In this document: positions 42,805 to 51,851 of the stretch, piece by piece
Position numbering within the stretch: the first letter of the stretch is position 1
Layout of the letters: every line of letters starts with the position of its first letter
Assembly (NCBI RefSeq): GCF_013391635.1
Contig: NZ_JACAWU010000001.1
Span: 1,488,001-1,552,000 of the forward strand
Reading direction: 5' to 3'
Length of the DNA stretch: 64,000 nucleotides
Source: Natronomonas gomsonensis
Lineage (GTDB): Archaea; Halobacteriota; Halobacteria; Halobacteriales; Haloarculaceae
Notes under the pieces: generated by a model
Databases searched by the model: none
The model's input: only the letters and a program-made list of their open reading frames with translations
Told to the model about the DNA's origin: nothing
Position numbers and translations under genes: made by a program

Positions 42805-43809
42805 ATGCGAACCGATGCCCTCCTCGCCGGCGTTGCCGTCGTCGCCCTCCTCGCGACGGTGGCTATCGCCGCGCTGGTCCCCGGGTTCGTCAGCGACCCG
42901 GCACCCGAACGCGACGCACCGCCCGCCCGATTGGACGTCTCCGAGACGACGCTGGCCGTCGGTGAGGTGACCGGCGAGACGGCGACGCTCGACGTGACCG
43001 TGTATCTCGCCCACCGCGGCGGCCCCGCCGACAACGTGACCGTCGTCGTCCGCGCGACGGACGCCGACAGCGGCCTCGTCGCCGACACCGCCAGAACGGA
43101 CCTCGGTTCGGTCGAGGGCGAAACCGAACACGAAGCACCCGTCTCGGTGACCGTCCCACGCGAAGGTGGCTACGAGATATCCGCGCTACTGTACGTCGAC
43201 GGCCAGCGGGTCGACGCCGCACGGGCGAGCGTTAGCGGCGTCTCGGCGCTGACGCCGCCGTACGCCGAAACCAACGTCGCGTTCCATCGCTTCTCCGCCC
43301 AACCGGCCGTCGAGTACACCATCCAATCCAGCGACAGCGAGACGACGACGCTCGATGTGACGAGCTATCTCACCAACGGCGGCGACGCCCCCGAATCGGG
43401 GCTCCGTCTCGTCGTCACCGCACGCCAGTCCGACTCGAACGTCGTCGCCGCACGCACCGAGACGACCGTCGGAGCCATCGAACCGGGTCGAACCGCGACG
43501 CCCAGCGTCGAACTGTCGGTTCCGGAGAACTACAACTACTACCTCGACGTGACGTTGTGGCGCGACGGCGTCATTCTCGACTCGACGCGGTCGGTCGCGA
43601 ACCTCAATCCCGAGGAGACGCTTGCGGCCAACGAGACGCGCCGTGCGGTCGCCTTCGAGGCCAGCGACTTCGAGACGGGCGGCGATGGCGCCGACCGTCC
43701 TGTCCGGGAGTCACCGACGGCCGGTGAGGGTCAACCCGGCTTCGGCCCCGCCGTCGCCGTCGTGGCACTTCTCGGTTCGCTGTTCGCCGCCCGGAGGTGG
43801 TCGGCATGA
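42805..43809 (+). CDS. PGF-CTERM surface protein with two beta domains
   Basis: 334 aa. Signal anchor at the N-terminus (ALLAGVAVVALLATVAIAALV), two tandem beta-sandwich repeats (LDVTVYLAHRGGPADNVTVVVRATDADSG and LDVTSYLTNGGDAPESGLRLVVTARQSDSN share a pattern), a Ser/Thr/Glu linker, and the C-terminal PGFGPAVAVVALLGSLFAARRWS, a typical PGF-CTERM archaeosortase substrate tail. So it is probably exported, cut and lipid-anchored at the surface. TATA CATTTATC (about 42774-42781) lies 24-31 nt upstream of the ATG. Its stop overlaps the next start. Confidence 0.83.
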   Translation: MRTDALLAGVAVVALLATVAIAALVPGFVSDPAPERDAPPARLDVSETTLAVGEVTGETATLDVTVYLAHRGGPADNVTVVVRATDADSGLVADTARTDLGSVEGETEHEAPVSVTVPREGGYEISALLYVDGQRVDAARASVSGVSALTPPYAETNVAFHRFSAQPAVEYTIQSSDSETTTLDVTSYLTNGGDAPESGLRLVVTARQSDSNVVAARTETTVGAIEPGRTATPSVELSVPENYNYYLDVTLWRDGVILDSTRSVANLNPEETLAANETRRAVAFEASDFETGGDGADRPVRESPTAGEGQPGFGPAVAVVALLGSLFAARRWSA

Positions 43810-44081
43810 GCGACGACCCCGAAGCGGTCGCCGCGGAGGAGAGCTCGAAGGGCCCGAACGTCGACGTTGAGACGGTCCTCGCGTACCTGTCGTGGGGCGG
43901 CCTCGTCGCACTCGGTATCCTCGCTGTCGTCGCCGGAATCGGTCTCTATACGAGTCTCTCGGCGGTCATCGACGTGTGGGTCGCCGACCGGTTCCAGCCG
44001 TTCGCTCGAATCGGGCTCAACTTCGCCGTGCTGTGTGTTTCTATCGCCGGAATGGTCGCGCTGCTGCGTCGCCTCCGGTAG
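43806..44081 (+). CDS. Small two-span membrane protein coupled to the PGF-CTERM gene
   Basis: 91 aa from MSDDPEAVAAEESSKGPNVDVETVLAYLSWG; the ATG overlaps the previous stop (ATGA). Two hydrophobic helices (GGLVALGILAVVAGIGLYTSL and IGLNFAVLCVSIAGMVALLRRLR). No recognisable domain. The tight coupling suggests a job linked to the surface protein before it, such as a subunit or helper. Confidence 0.68.
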   Translation: MSDDPEAVAAEESSKGPNVDVETVLAYLSWGGLVALGILAVVAGIGLYTSLSAVIDVWVADRFQPFARIGLNFAVLCVSIAGMVALLRRLR

Positions 44082-44125
44082 CCGAGACCTGTGGACTTTT
44101 CTGCGGTGAGACGAAAGAGGGGGTC

Positions 44126-44557
44126 ATGACGGACAACGACGACGCGTCCGACGAAGCAGAGGGCGGCGAGGAAGGCGGCGAGGAGAAGTCCTTCCGCGAG
44201 CGAGTCGAAGAGATTCGCCAGCAGCGAGCCGAGGAGCGCGAAGGCGAGGGTGGCGAGGGTGAGGGCCTGAGCCGCGAGGAGAAACTCGAAGAGATGATGG
44301 GCGGCGGCGGTCCGGGCGGCGCCCCCGGCGGTATGGGCGGCGGTGGCGGCAGTCCGTTCGCCCAGATGATGGGCGGCATGATGGGCGGCGGCGGTCCGGG
44401 CGGCGCCCCCGGTATGGGTGGTGGCCCCGGCGGCCCCGGTGCCCGCGGCGAAAGTGAGGACAACGAAGAGCTCGTCCGTGAGGTCCGGAAGGTCCGCGAC
44501 GAGCTCCACGACATCCGACGCGAGCTTGAGCGCGTCGCCGACGCACTCGACGACTGA
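44126..44557 (+). CDS. Gly/Met-rich low-complexity protein with C-terminal coiled coil
   Basis: 143 aa from MTDNDDASDEAEGGEEGGEEKSFRERVEEIRQQRAEEREGEGG. Middle (about residues 55-105) is a Met-Met-Gly-Gly-Gly repeat rich in Pro and Gly; the end is a coiled coil (NEELVREVRKVRDELHDIRRELERVADALDD). A GAGG-type ribosome-binding sequence (44117-44120) precedes it. The Gly/Met-rich part resembles chaperone C-terminal tails (GGM repeats). Function unknown. Confidence 0.68.
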   Translation: MTDNDDASDEAEGGEEGGEEKSFRERVEEIRQQRAEEREGEGGEGEGLSREEKLEEMMGGGGPGGAPGGMGGGGGSPFAQMMGGMMGGGGPGGAPGMGGGPGGPGARGESEDNEELVREVRKVRDELHDIRRELERVADALDD

Positions 44558-44569
44558 CTGTCGAACCAC

Positions 44570-44590
44570 CAGCCGGCTGTTTTTTGTTTC
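44570..44590 (+). terminator. Hairpin plus T-run terminator
   Basis: Perfect palindrome CAGCCGGCTG (44570-44579) followed by TTTTTTGTTTC. It ends the Gly/Met-rich gene transcript, 12 bp after the stop, and lies before the Bat-like gene. Confidence 0.55.
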
Positions 44591-44619
44591 AGCGTCGTGA
44601 GTGGCGAGTAGGGTGGGAT

Positions 44620-46203
44620 ATGTCGGAGTTCGATATCGACGCGTCGACGGCGAAACTGTTGGAATCACTCCCGGATTTAGTGTACATTCTGGACCTCGAT
44701 GGCGGGCTGCTGTGGTGGAACGACCAGGTTCGGGAGGTGACTGGGTACGACGACGAGGAACTCTCGGAGATGGACGGCTTCGACCTGCTCTCCTCCGAGC
44801 AGCGCGGCGACGCGAGGGAGGCTCTCGCGGATTTCGAGTCGCTCCCGCCGGGGTATACGATGGAGTTCGAGGTTCTAACGACGGACGGCCGACGGATTCC
44901 CCACGAGTTCAACAGCACCGTCTTGGAGGTTAGCGACGAGACGGTGCTCGTGAGCATCGCACGCGACATCTCGCTTCGCCACGACCGGGAGGCTGCCCTC
45001 CGGCGACAGCGCGACGAACTCGACACGATGAACCGAATCAGCGAGACGGTTCACGGAGTCATCCGAGGTATCGTCGACGCCGCGACCCGGGAGGAGATCG
45101 AATCGACGGTGTGTGAACGACTGGCCGCCTCCGAGCTGTATCGGGCAGTGTGGGTCGGACGGAACACGCCCGAGGAGAGCATTAGGCCGGAGACAGGCAT
45201 CGGCGTCGGCGAGGACTTCCTCGAGGTAATCGAGGGACTCAACGACCTCGAGTGGACCCGACCGGCACAGAAAGCGCTCGACACCGGCGAGCCACAGGCG
45301 GCACAGCGAATCCCGGAGTTGTCGTTCCCCGACCCCGTTCGGGAGGCGGCCGTCGAACGCGGCATCGAATCCGGCGTCGCCGTTCCGTTGGTCCACCGGG
45401 GGAACGTCCTGGGCGTCCTCGTCGTGTACTCCTCGCGGTCGGAGGCGTTCAACGACCGCGAGCAGGCGGCGTTCCGACGCCTCGGAGAAATCGTCGGGTT
45501 CGCCATCAACGCCGTCCAGACCGAACGCCTGCTCCTCTCCGACAGCGCGACGCGACTCACCTTCCGCATCGAGAGTCCCGAAGCCTTCCTCGCGTCAGTG
45601 TCGACGCTCGCCGACGGTCCCTGTCGACACGAGTGGAGTACGCCGGCGGGCGCCGACCGGTATCGCCACTACATCACGGTCTCGGGGCTCCCGCCGGAAC
45701 GGGTCGAGGCGATTGCCGAGGAGACGCCGACGGTCGAATCAGCGGAGTACGTCGGATCAAACGGCGACGACGGCGTCTTCGAGGTCGTGACGACCGACTC
45801 CCTCACCCGTCGGCTGCTGGAGGCCGGCGCGTCGCCGGTATCCCTCGAGGCCCGGGACGGAGAGACCACCTTCGTCGCGGAAGTTCCGGGCGATTCGTCT
45901 CCCCGCCCGATAGTCGAGGCGGCCAAGGAGTTCTACGACGCCGAGTTGGTGTCGAAACACGAGGTCGAACGGCCGGTTCAGACCGTTGAGGCGTTCCACG
46001 ACGGCATCGACGACCGACTGACCGACAAACAGCAGGCGGCGCTCAGACACGCCTTCTTCGGCGGCTACTTCTCGTGGCCGCGGGACGCCACCGCCGAGGA
46101 CATCGCCGACACGATGGACATCAGCTCCCCGACGTTCCACTACCACCTCCGTCACGCACAGCAGGCGCTCGTCGAAGCGTACCTCCAGCATCTAGAGGAC
46201 TAG
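44620..46203 (+). CDS. Bat-like regulator: PAS - GAF - HTH-10
   Basis: 527 aa from MSEFDIDASTAKLLESLPDL; an in-frame ATG 12 codons upstream reads through Arg-rich, non-conserved residues. PAS domain (about 10-120, PDLVYILDLDGGLLWWNDQVREVTGYDDEEL), GAF domain (about 150-300, EIESTVCERLAASELYRAVWVG ... IESGVAVPLVHRGNVLGVLVVYSS), a bacterio-opsin-activator middle, and a C-terminal HTH-10 (LTDKQQAALRHAFFGGYFSWPRDATAEDIADTMDISSPTFHYHLRHAQQALVEAYL). Predicted sensor-regulator; ligand and targets unknown. Confidence 0.87.
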   Translation: MSEFDIDASTAKLLESLPDLVYILDLDGGLLWWNDQVREVTGYDDEELSEMDGFDLLSSEQRGDAREALADFESLPPGYTMEFEVLTTDGRRIPHEFNSTVLEVSDETVLVSIARDISLRHDREAALRRQRDELDTMNRISETVHGVIRGIVDAATREEIESTVCERLAASELYRAVWVGRNTPEESIRPETGIGVGEDFLEVIEGLNDLEWTRPAQKALDTGEPQAAQRIPELSFPDPVREAAVERGIESGVAVPLVHRGNVLGVLVVYSSRSEAFNDREQAAFRRLGEIVGFAINAVQTERLLLSDSATRLTFRIESPEAFLASVSTLADGPCRHEWSTPAGADRYRHYITVSGLPPERVEAIAEETPTVESAEYVGSNGDDGVFEVVTTDSLTRRLLEAGASPVSLEARDGETTFVAEVPGDSSPRPIVEAAKEFYDAELVSKHEVERPVQTVEAFHDGIDDRLTDKQQAALRHAFFGGYFSWPRDATAEDIADTMDISSPTFHYHLRHAQQALVEAYLQHLED

Positions 46204-46448
46204 AAGAACTGTTCATACCGCAGTGGGTGCCAGCCGTAGGTGGAGACCTCACTCGGGATTCGGCGGTGGGGTGGTCGCCGAACCCATCGCGGCCGCAAAA
46301 GACGGCCGCCGCCCTCTATCGAGGTCTTCGACTCGCCGGCGTCTGGGGGACGGGGTGGGGATGCACTTTACCGCCGGCCCTGAACGTCTCCGTTCTGAGC
46401 CGCGGACGTCTTCCTCCGAGAAACGTATCGATGTCGTAAGCAGTTCGA

Positions 46449-47597
46449 TTACAGGTAGCCAGCGTCGGCCAACCGCTCGACGCCCTCGCGGAGCCGCTCT
46501 TCGCTGGCCGCATACGAGAGTCGTGCGTAGCCGGGCGTTCCGAAGGCACTCCCCGGGACGGTGGCGACGTGGGCGTCCTCGATGGCGCCCTCACACCATG
46601 CCTGGTCGTCGTCATCAACCGGCAGCATCATGTAGAACGCGCCGTCCGGAACCGGGACCTCTTTGCCGTGTTCGGCGAAGAGGTCGACGAGCATGTCGCG
46701 GCGGTCCTCGAAGGCTTCGCGCATCTCGACGACGGCGTCGTCGGTGTTCTCCAGTGCCTCGACGCCCGCGTACTGGACGAAGTGCGTCGCACACGACACC
46801 GAGTGGCTGTGGAGTTTCGACGCCTGCTCGACGAGTGGTTCGGGCGCGGCGAGGTAGCCGAGTCGCCAGCCGGTCATCGAGTAGGCCTTCGAGAAGCCGT
46901 TGATGGTCACCGTTCGCTCGCCCATCCCGTCGAGCGAGCCCAGCGAGGTCTGCTCGGTGTCGTAGGTGATGGCGTCGTAAATCTCGTCGGAGATGACGGT
47001 GATGTCGTGGTCGACGGCGAGGTCGCGGACGCCCTCAAGGGCATCGTCGCCGAAGACCGCTCCGGAGGGGTTCGACGGCGAGTTGACGACGAGCAGTTCG
47101 GTGTCGTCGGAGACCGTCGCCGCCAGTTCCTCGAGCGCCGGCGCCAACTGGAAGTCGTGTTCCGAGAGGTCGACACGCGAGATGTCTGCGCCGGCCATCT
47201 TCGCCATCGCCTCGTAGCTCACCCACGCGGGGTCCAAGAGGACAACCTCGTCGCCCTCTTCGATGAGCGCCTGAAACGTCTCGTACAGCGCCTGTTTGGC
47301 ACCGGGAGTGACGATGACTTCGTCGGTCGAATAGTCGAGGCCGTCGCCGTCGAGTTTCTCGACGATGGCTTCCTTCAGCGGGGGAATCCCGTTGGAGGGG
47401 GCGTAGCCGGTGTGGCCGTCGTCGATGGCCTGCTTGCCCGCGTCGACGACGTTCGCCGGCGTCGGGAAGTCGGGTTCACCCACCGAGAGGTCGACGACGT
47501 CGACGCCGTCGGCTTCGAGTTGCGATGCGAGGTTGCTGATAGCGAGCGTTGCACTCGGTTCGACGCGCTCGAGGCGGTCTGCGAAATCCATTGTCAT
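46449..47597 (-). CDS. Aspartate aminotransferase-like PLP enzyme
   Basis: 382 aa. PLP lysine in INGFSKAYSMTGWRLGYLAAP; VDLSVGEPDFPTP, VTPGAKQALYETF, VNSPSNPSGAVFG, ISDEIYDAITYDT and the Arg of GYARLSYAASEERLREGV are class I aminotransferase landmarks. Closest in character to bacterial and archaeal AspC. ATGA overlap with the preceding ribH: expressed together. Confidence 0.87.
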   Translation of the reverse strand: MTMDFADRLERVEPSATLAISNLASQLEADGVDVVDLSVGEPDFPTPANVVDAGKQAIDDGHTGYAPSNGIPPLKEAIVEKLDGDGLDYSTDEVIVTPGAKQALYETFQALIEEGDEVVLLDPAWVSYEAMAKMAGADISRVDLSEHDFQLAPALEELAATVSDDTELLVVNSPSNPSGAVFGDDALEGVRDLAVDHDITVISDEIYDAITYDTEQTSLGSLDGMGERTVTINGFSKAYSMTGWRLGYLAAPEPLVEQASKLHSHSVSCATHFVQYAGVEALENTDDAVVEMREAFEDRRDMLVDLFAEHGKEVPVPDGAFYMMLPVDDDDQAWCEGAIEDAHVATVPGSAFGTPGYARLSYAASEERLREGVERLADAGYL

Positions 47598-48004
47598 TGT
47601 AGTTCCTCTGCGAGTTCAATAGCGCTCCGGACGGTGGTCGCCCCGTATTCGATTCGTTCTTCGGCCTCCGCCTGACTCATTCCGGGGCCGATGACGCCGA
47701 AGGCGACCGGGGTGTCCCGCTCCAACGATACGTCGGTCAACCCCTGTGCGGCGGCGTCGGCGATGACCTGGTCGTGGTCGGTGTCGCCGGTGATGATGGC
47801 ACCGAGGACGGCGACGGCGTCGACGTCTTCCCGCCGTGCCAGTCGGTCGGCGGCCAGCGGCGTGTCGTAGGCCCCCGGTACCTCGATAGTTTCGACGATG
47901 TCGGCATCAGCGTCGTCGGCGGCCGCCCGTCCGCGGTCCTCCATCTCGTGGGTAATCGGCCGCTCTTTGTTGAACTGCGCGACTACCAGCCCGAGCGCTA
48001 CCAT
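47594..48004 (-). CDS. ribH: 6,7-dimethyl-8-ribityllumazine synthase
   Basis: 136 aa. VVAQFNKERPITHEMEDRGRAAADDADADIVETIEVPGAYDTPLAADRLARREDVDAVAVLGAIITGDTDHDQVI is the lumazine synthase fold; VPGAYDTPLA is the conserved substrate loop and GAIITGDTDHDQVI holds the catalytic His. It makes the riboflavin precursor. No other rib gene is next to it. Confidence 0.92.
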   Translation of the reverse strand: MVALGLVVAQFNKERPITHEMEDRGRAAADDADADIVETIEVPGAYDTPLAADRLARREDVDAVAVLGAIITGDTDHDQVIADAAAQGLTDVSLERDTPVAFGVIGPGMSQAEAEERIEYGATTVRSAIELAEELQ

Positions 48005-48068
48005 GACTGTCGCTCGGTCAGGGCGCCTAAAAGAACTGCCGAAACGACCGCCGAACGGCCGGCGACGG

Positions 48069-48803
48069 TTAGTCGTTCAACTGCAGCGCCATCATCACTT
48101 CGTCGACGAACGCCCCGTCGATGCGGTAGTGGTCCCGGCGGATGGCTTCGGTGTTCCAGTCGTGTTCTTCGAGGAACTCGATGCCCGCGGCGTTCGTCGC
48201 CGGAATGCTGTTGTACACCTTGTGGAAGCCGGCTTTCGAGGCCCACGACAGCGCCCGCTGCATCAGGTGGCTGCCGATGTCTCGTCCCCGGTACTCCTCT
48301 AAGACCCCGAGGGTGAGTTCGCCGGTGTGGGCGAGTTTGTCGAGTCGGGGCGTCTCGACGGCACACCACCCGACGACTTCGTCGTTTATCGTGGCGACGA
48401 AGAACCGCTGGTCTTCGAGGTCCTGGCGGACGAGGGCGCTGTCGCTCGACAACTGCTCGGCTACGTCCTCGGCGACGATGTAGCGTTTCTCCTCGGCTAC
48501 CTGTCGCATCACGCCGAGGATGCCGGAGATGTCTTCCTGTCTCGCCGGCCGGATGGTCACCTCCGTGCCGTCGATGTGGTGTGTCTCTTCGGTTCCGGCG
48601 TCCAGCGCCGGCCGGAGCGTCCCGTCGTGTTCCTCCAGGATGCCGTCCCGTTTCATCACCGCGACCAGTTGCCGATACCGGTCGGGGTCGGTCAGGAGGT
48701 CCGACTCGACGAGGTCGTCGTAGGTCACCTCGCCGCGTGAGTCGATGAACTCGTACAGTTCTCTGCGGTCACGGGTCTCGAACATGGGGCGTTCGCTCGA
48801 CAT
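48069..48803 (-). CDS. GNAT acetyltransferase with N-terminal winged helix
   Basis: 244 aa. Residues 1-75 form a winged-helix-like unit (TRDRRELYEFIDSRGEVTYDDLVESDLLTDPDRYRQLVAVMKRDGILEEHDGTLRPAL). The rest is a GNAT domain: VTIRPARQEDISGILGVMRQVAEE, GVLEEYRGRDIGSHLMQRALSWASKAGFHKVYNSIPATNAAGIEFLEEHDW, with the acetyl-CoA motif R-G-x-x-I-G. A fusion of HTH and acetyltransferase suggests regulated acetylation; target unknown. Confidence 0.83.
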   Translation of the reverse strand: MSSERPMFETRDRRELYEFIDSRGEVTYDDLVESDLLTDPDRYRQLVAVMKRDGILEEHDGTLRPALDAGTEETHHIDGTEVTIRPARQEDISGILGVMRQVAEEKRYIVAEDVAEQLSSDSALVRQDLEDQRFFVATINDEVVGWCAVETPRLDKLAHTGELTLGVLEEYRGRDIGSHLMQRALSWASKAGFHKVYNSIPATNAAGIEFLEEHDWNTEAIRRDHYRIDGAFVDEVMMALQLND

Positions 48804-48910
48804 GGTCTCAAAAGAGTTGGGCTCGGACCGACTTGACTCTTGTTACGTGTTATCACACGACTAGTTACGGACCAGAAGGATTCTAATCCCCGGGCGTCTG
48901 GGTACCGCCG

Positions 48911-50647
48911 ATGAACGTTCGTCGCGACAGAACGCTGCTCGCCGTTCTCGGTCTCACTGTCGTCTCGATTGCCCTCCGGTTGGCCTTTCTCGGCAGTCGC
49001 GTCGCCCACTGGGACGAGGGTCGCGTCGCCTACTGGATTGCTGACTACGCCGCCTCGGGGGTGACGTTCTACCGGCCCATCATCCACGGCCCGCTGTTGC
49101 ACCTCGTCAACGCGCCGCTGTTCGAGTTGCTCGGCGCGACCGACTTCGTGATGCGGCTGTTTCCCGCCTTGGTCGGCGGCCTCCTGCCGCTTACCGCACT
49201 GCTGTTCCGACACCGACTGCGCGATGAGACTGTCGTCTCGTTGGCGCTGTTGCTCGCGTTGAACCCCGTGTTGCTGTACTTCTCGCGGTTCATGCGGAGC
49301 GACATCCTCGCGGCCACCTTCTCGTTTCTCGCCTTCGCCTGCTTCGTCCGAGCCATCGACTTCGACGACGGCCGCTATCTCTACGGAGCGACGTTCGCCC
49401 TCGCCGTCGGCTTCGGCGCCAAGGAGAACGTGCTGGCGTACCTCTTTGCGTTCGTCGGCGCGACGGTCCTGCTCCTCCATCACCGACTGCTGTTCGCCCG
49501 GCTCGGTGAGCAATCCCCGATGGATGTTCTTCGACGATATCTCGCGTGGGCGCTCGGCAGCGTCGTCCGCCACGCTCGCTCCATCGCCGGCAGCGTCGCG
49601 CTGTTCCTCGTAACCGTCACGTACGTGTACGCGCCGCGCGGCAGCCTCCCATCACAGGGGCTGTACTACCGCTCCTGTAGCGGCTACGATGGCTACTTCG
49701 ACGTGGGCGCCGCGCCGACGCTCGGGGAGGCACTCGTGAACCCGCTGGAACTCCCGCACCTCTTCGCGTTCACGCTCGGTTCGACCGCCGAACTGTACGG
49801 CTGTCAGTGGATAACGCCCCGAACAGACGACCCCAATCCGTACCTCGAATATTTCGGTGAGATGGCGCTCATCACCGCCGAGTCCTCGACTGCGCTCGTC
49901 GCGATGGCGCTGGTCGGCTTCGCCGTCACGCTGTACGCCGCCGACCGGCCCGACGACCTCGTCTCGTTCAGCTTCTACTGGGGGGCCGCCTCGCTCGTCG
50001 GCTACCCCTTCATCACCGACATCGGCGGGTCGGCGTGGCTCGTCGTCCACATCGTCCTACCGCTGGCGATTCCCGCCGCCTACGGACTCGGCATCCTCTA
50101 TCGGTGGGGCCGGGACGCCCAACTCGACGACGACACCGTCAGCGTCGCTCTGGTCGTCCTCCTCGGCATCGTCCTCGTCGGGTCGATGGCCTGGACCGGC
50201 TACGCGACGAGCTTTGCCGACCCGAAATCCGACGACAATCCCCTCGTTCAGTACGCCCAGCCCTCCGGCGACGTGGAACCGACGCTTACCGATATGCGCA
50301 CGCTCGCCGACGAGAACGAAGGGACTGACGTGGTGCTGTACGGCGACCATCTCTACAACCCGACCGGCGATGGGGAGCTAGAGCGGCGGCCGACGTGTTC
50401 GAACTGGTTCAACTCGCTGCCGCTGCCGTGGTACTTCGAAGCCGGCGAGATGAACGTCGACTGTGCGCCCGACAACGGGACGCTCGAATCGACGCTGGCC
50501 GAGAACCCGCCGGTCGTCATCGTCCACGCCGACGAACGCGGCGCCGTCGACGAGCGCATCGACGACCGCTACGACGCTCGCGTCCACCTGATGCGGACCT
50601 TCGACACGCCGTTCGTCTTCTACGTCGACGAATCGCGGCTGGAGTGA
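48911..50647 (+). CDS. Agl23-like membrane protein (TIGR03663 family)
   Basis: 578 aa, about 11 transmembrane helices. The first loop has HWDEGRVAYWIADYAASGVTFYRPIIHGPLLHL, typical of GT39/ArnT-type membrane glycosyltransferases (TIGR03663; Agl23 is described as flippase-associated in haloarchaeal N-glycosylation). A long exposed C-terminal region (about 470-578) follows the last helix. Its role in glycan transfer is inferred from the family. Confidence 0.82.
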   Translation: MNVRRDRTLLAVLGLTVVSIALRLAFLGSRVAHWDEGRVAYWIADYAASGVTFYRPIIHGPLLHLVNAPLFELLGATDFVMRLFPALVGGLLPLTALLFRHRLRDETVVSLALLLALNPVLLYFSRFMRSDILAATFSFLAFACFVRAIDFDDGRYLYGATFALAVGFGAKENVLAYLFAFVGATVLLLHHRLLFARLGEQSPMDVLRRYLAWALGSVVRHARSIAGSVALFLVTVTYVYAPRGSLPSQGLYYRSCSGYDGYFDVGAAPTLGEALVNPLELPHLFAFTLGSTAELYGCQWITPRTDDPNPYLEYFGEMALITAESSTALVAMALVGFAVTLYAADRPDDLVSFSFYWGAASLVGYPFITDIGGSAWLVVHIVLPLAIPAAYGLGILYRWGRDAQLDDDTVSVALVVLLGIVLVGSMAWTGYATSFADPKSDDNPLVQYAQPSGDVEPTLTDMRTLADENEGTDVVLYGDHLYNPTGDGELERRPTCSNWFNSLPLPWYFEAGEMNVDCAPDNGTLESTLAENPPVVIVHADERGAVDERIDDRYDARVHLMRTFDTPFVFYVDESRLE

Positions 50648-50699
50648 GGGGCCGTTCCAGATAGCAACTTTCTCGGCCGGTGGCTACCCGGAAGTACAT

Positions 50700-51851
50700 A
50701 TGAACCACACCACGCCAGCCGCGACGTTGGGCGTCGTCGGCGGCGGACAACTCGGACGGATGATGGGCGAAGCCGCCGGCCCGCTGGGCGTCGAGTTGGT
50801 TGTCTCGGACCCGACGCCGGACTGTCCGGCCGCGCCGGTCGTCCGCGAGCAAATCGTCGGCGACTTCGACGACTACGACGCGATTCGAGAGTTGGCCGAG
50901 CGGGTCGACGTACTCACCTTCGAAATCGAACTCGCCGACCCCGACGAGATGCAGCGCGTCAGCGAGGAGACGGACACGCCGGTCCATCCCGACCCCGATA
51001 CCCTGCGGACGATTCAGGACAAACTCGTCCAGAACCGCGCGCTCACCGACGCGGGAATCCCGATTCCCGCGTTTCGACAGGTCGACGACGCCGACGACCT
51101 GCGCGCGGCGGGCGAAGAACTGGGCTGGCCGCTGATGTGTAAGGCACGAGAGGGCGGCTACGACGGTCGTGGAAACATGCCAGCGAACGGTCCCGAGGAG
51201 GCCGAAGAAGTTCTGGAAGCCCTCGGCGGCCCCGCCTTGGCCGAGGAGATGGTGGACTTCGAGCGCGAACTCGCGGTGATGGGCGTGAAAGGCGCCGAGG
51301 AGGTTCGTGCCTACCCGGTCACCGAGACGATTCACGAGGAAGAGATTCTCCGAGAGACGGCGTCTCCGGCGCGTACCGACCCCGAAACGAGGGAGCGAGC
51401 CCGAGAGATTGCCTTCGACGTCCTCGAAACCCTCGACGGTCGGGGCGTCTACGGTATCGAACTGTTCGAAGTCGACGGCGAGATACTCGTCAACGAAATC
51501 GCCCCCCGGCCGCACAACTCCGGGCACTGGACAATCGAGGGCGCACGAACTTCGCAGTTCGAACAGCACGTCCGTGCGGTGTTGGGGTGGCCCTTGGGTT
51601 CGGCCGAGCGCCGCGGGCCGAGCGTGACGACGAATCTGCTTGGCGATGTGGACGAAACGGAAACCGCGACCCTCTCGGGGACCGATTCGGTCCTTGAGGC
51701 GCCGAAGGCATCGCTACACTGGTACGGGAAACGCGAAGTCCGACCGCTCCGGAAAATGGGCCACGTCACGTTGGTCGACGACGAGGCTTCCGACTGTTCG
51801 GAGCTGTTGGAAGAAACGCGAGAACTGCGCGACGGGCTGACCTTCGAGTAG
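50700..51851 (+). CDS. purK: N5-carboxyaminoimidazole ribonucleotide synthase
   Basis: 383 aa. ATP-grasp enzyme of purine synthesis: LGVVGGGQLGRMMGEAAGPLG, QDKLVQNRALTDAGIPIPAF, LMCKAREGGYDGRGN, GVYGIELFEVDGEILVNEIAPRPHNSGHWTIEGARTSQFEQHVRAVLGWPLG. It carboxylates AIR with bicarbonate; PurE, encoded 1.5 kb away, takes the product. The two genes are usually adjacent. Confidence 0.94.
   Translation: MNHTTPAATLGVVGGGQLGRMMGEAAGPLGVELVVSDPTPDCPAAPVVREQIVGDFDDYDAIRELAERVDVLTFEIELADPDEMQRVSEETDTPVHPDPDTLRTIQDKLVQNRALTDAGIPIPAFRQVDDADDLRAAGEELGWPLMCKAREGGYDGRGNMPANGPEEAEEVLEALGGPALAEEMVDFERELAVMGVKGAEEVRAYPVTETIHEEEILRETASPARTDPETRERAREIAFDVLETLDGRGVYGIELFEVDGEILVNEIAPRPHNSGHWTIEGARTSQFEQHVRAVLGWPLGSAERRGPSVTTNLLGDVDETETATLSGTDSVLEAPKASLHWYGKREVRPLRKMGHVTLVDDEASDCSELLEETRELRDGLTFE

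Noticed and set aside
46204..46448. Gene in the 245-bp gap between the Bat-like and AspC genes
   Set aside because: No frame with sensible composition or start signal; only a short GCGGCCG/CGGCCGC inverted repeat, possibly a bidirectional terminator.
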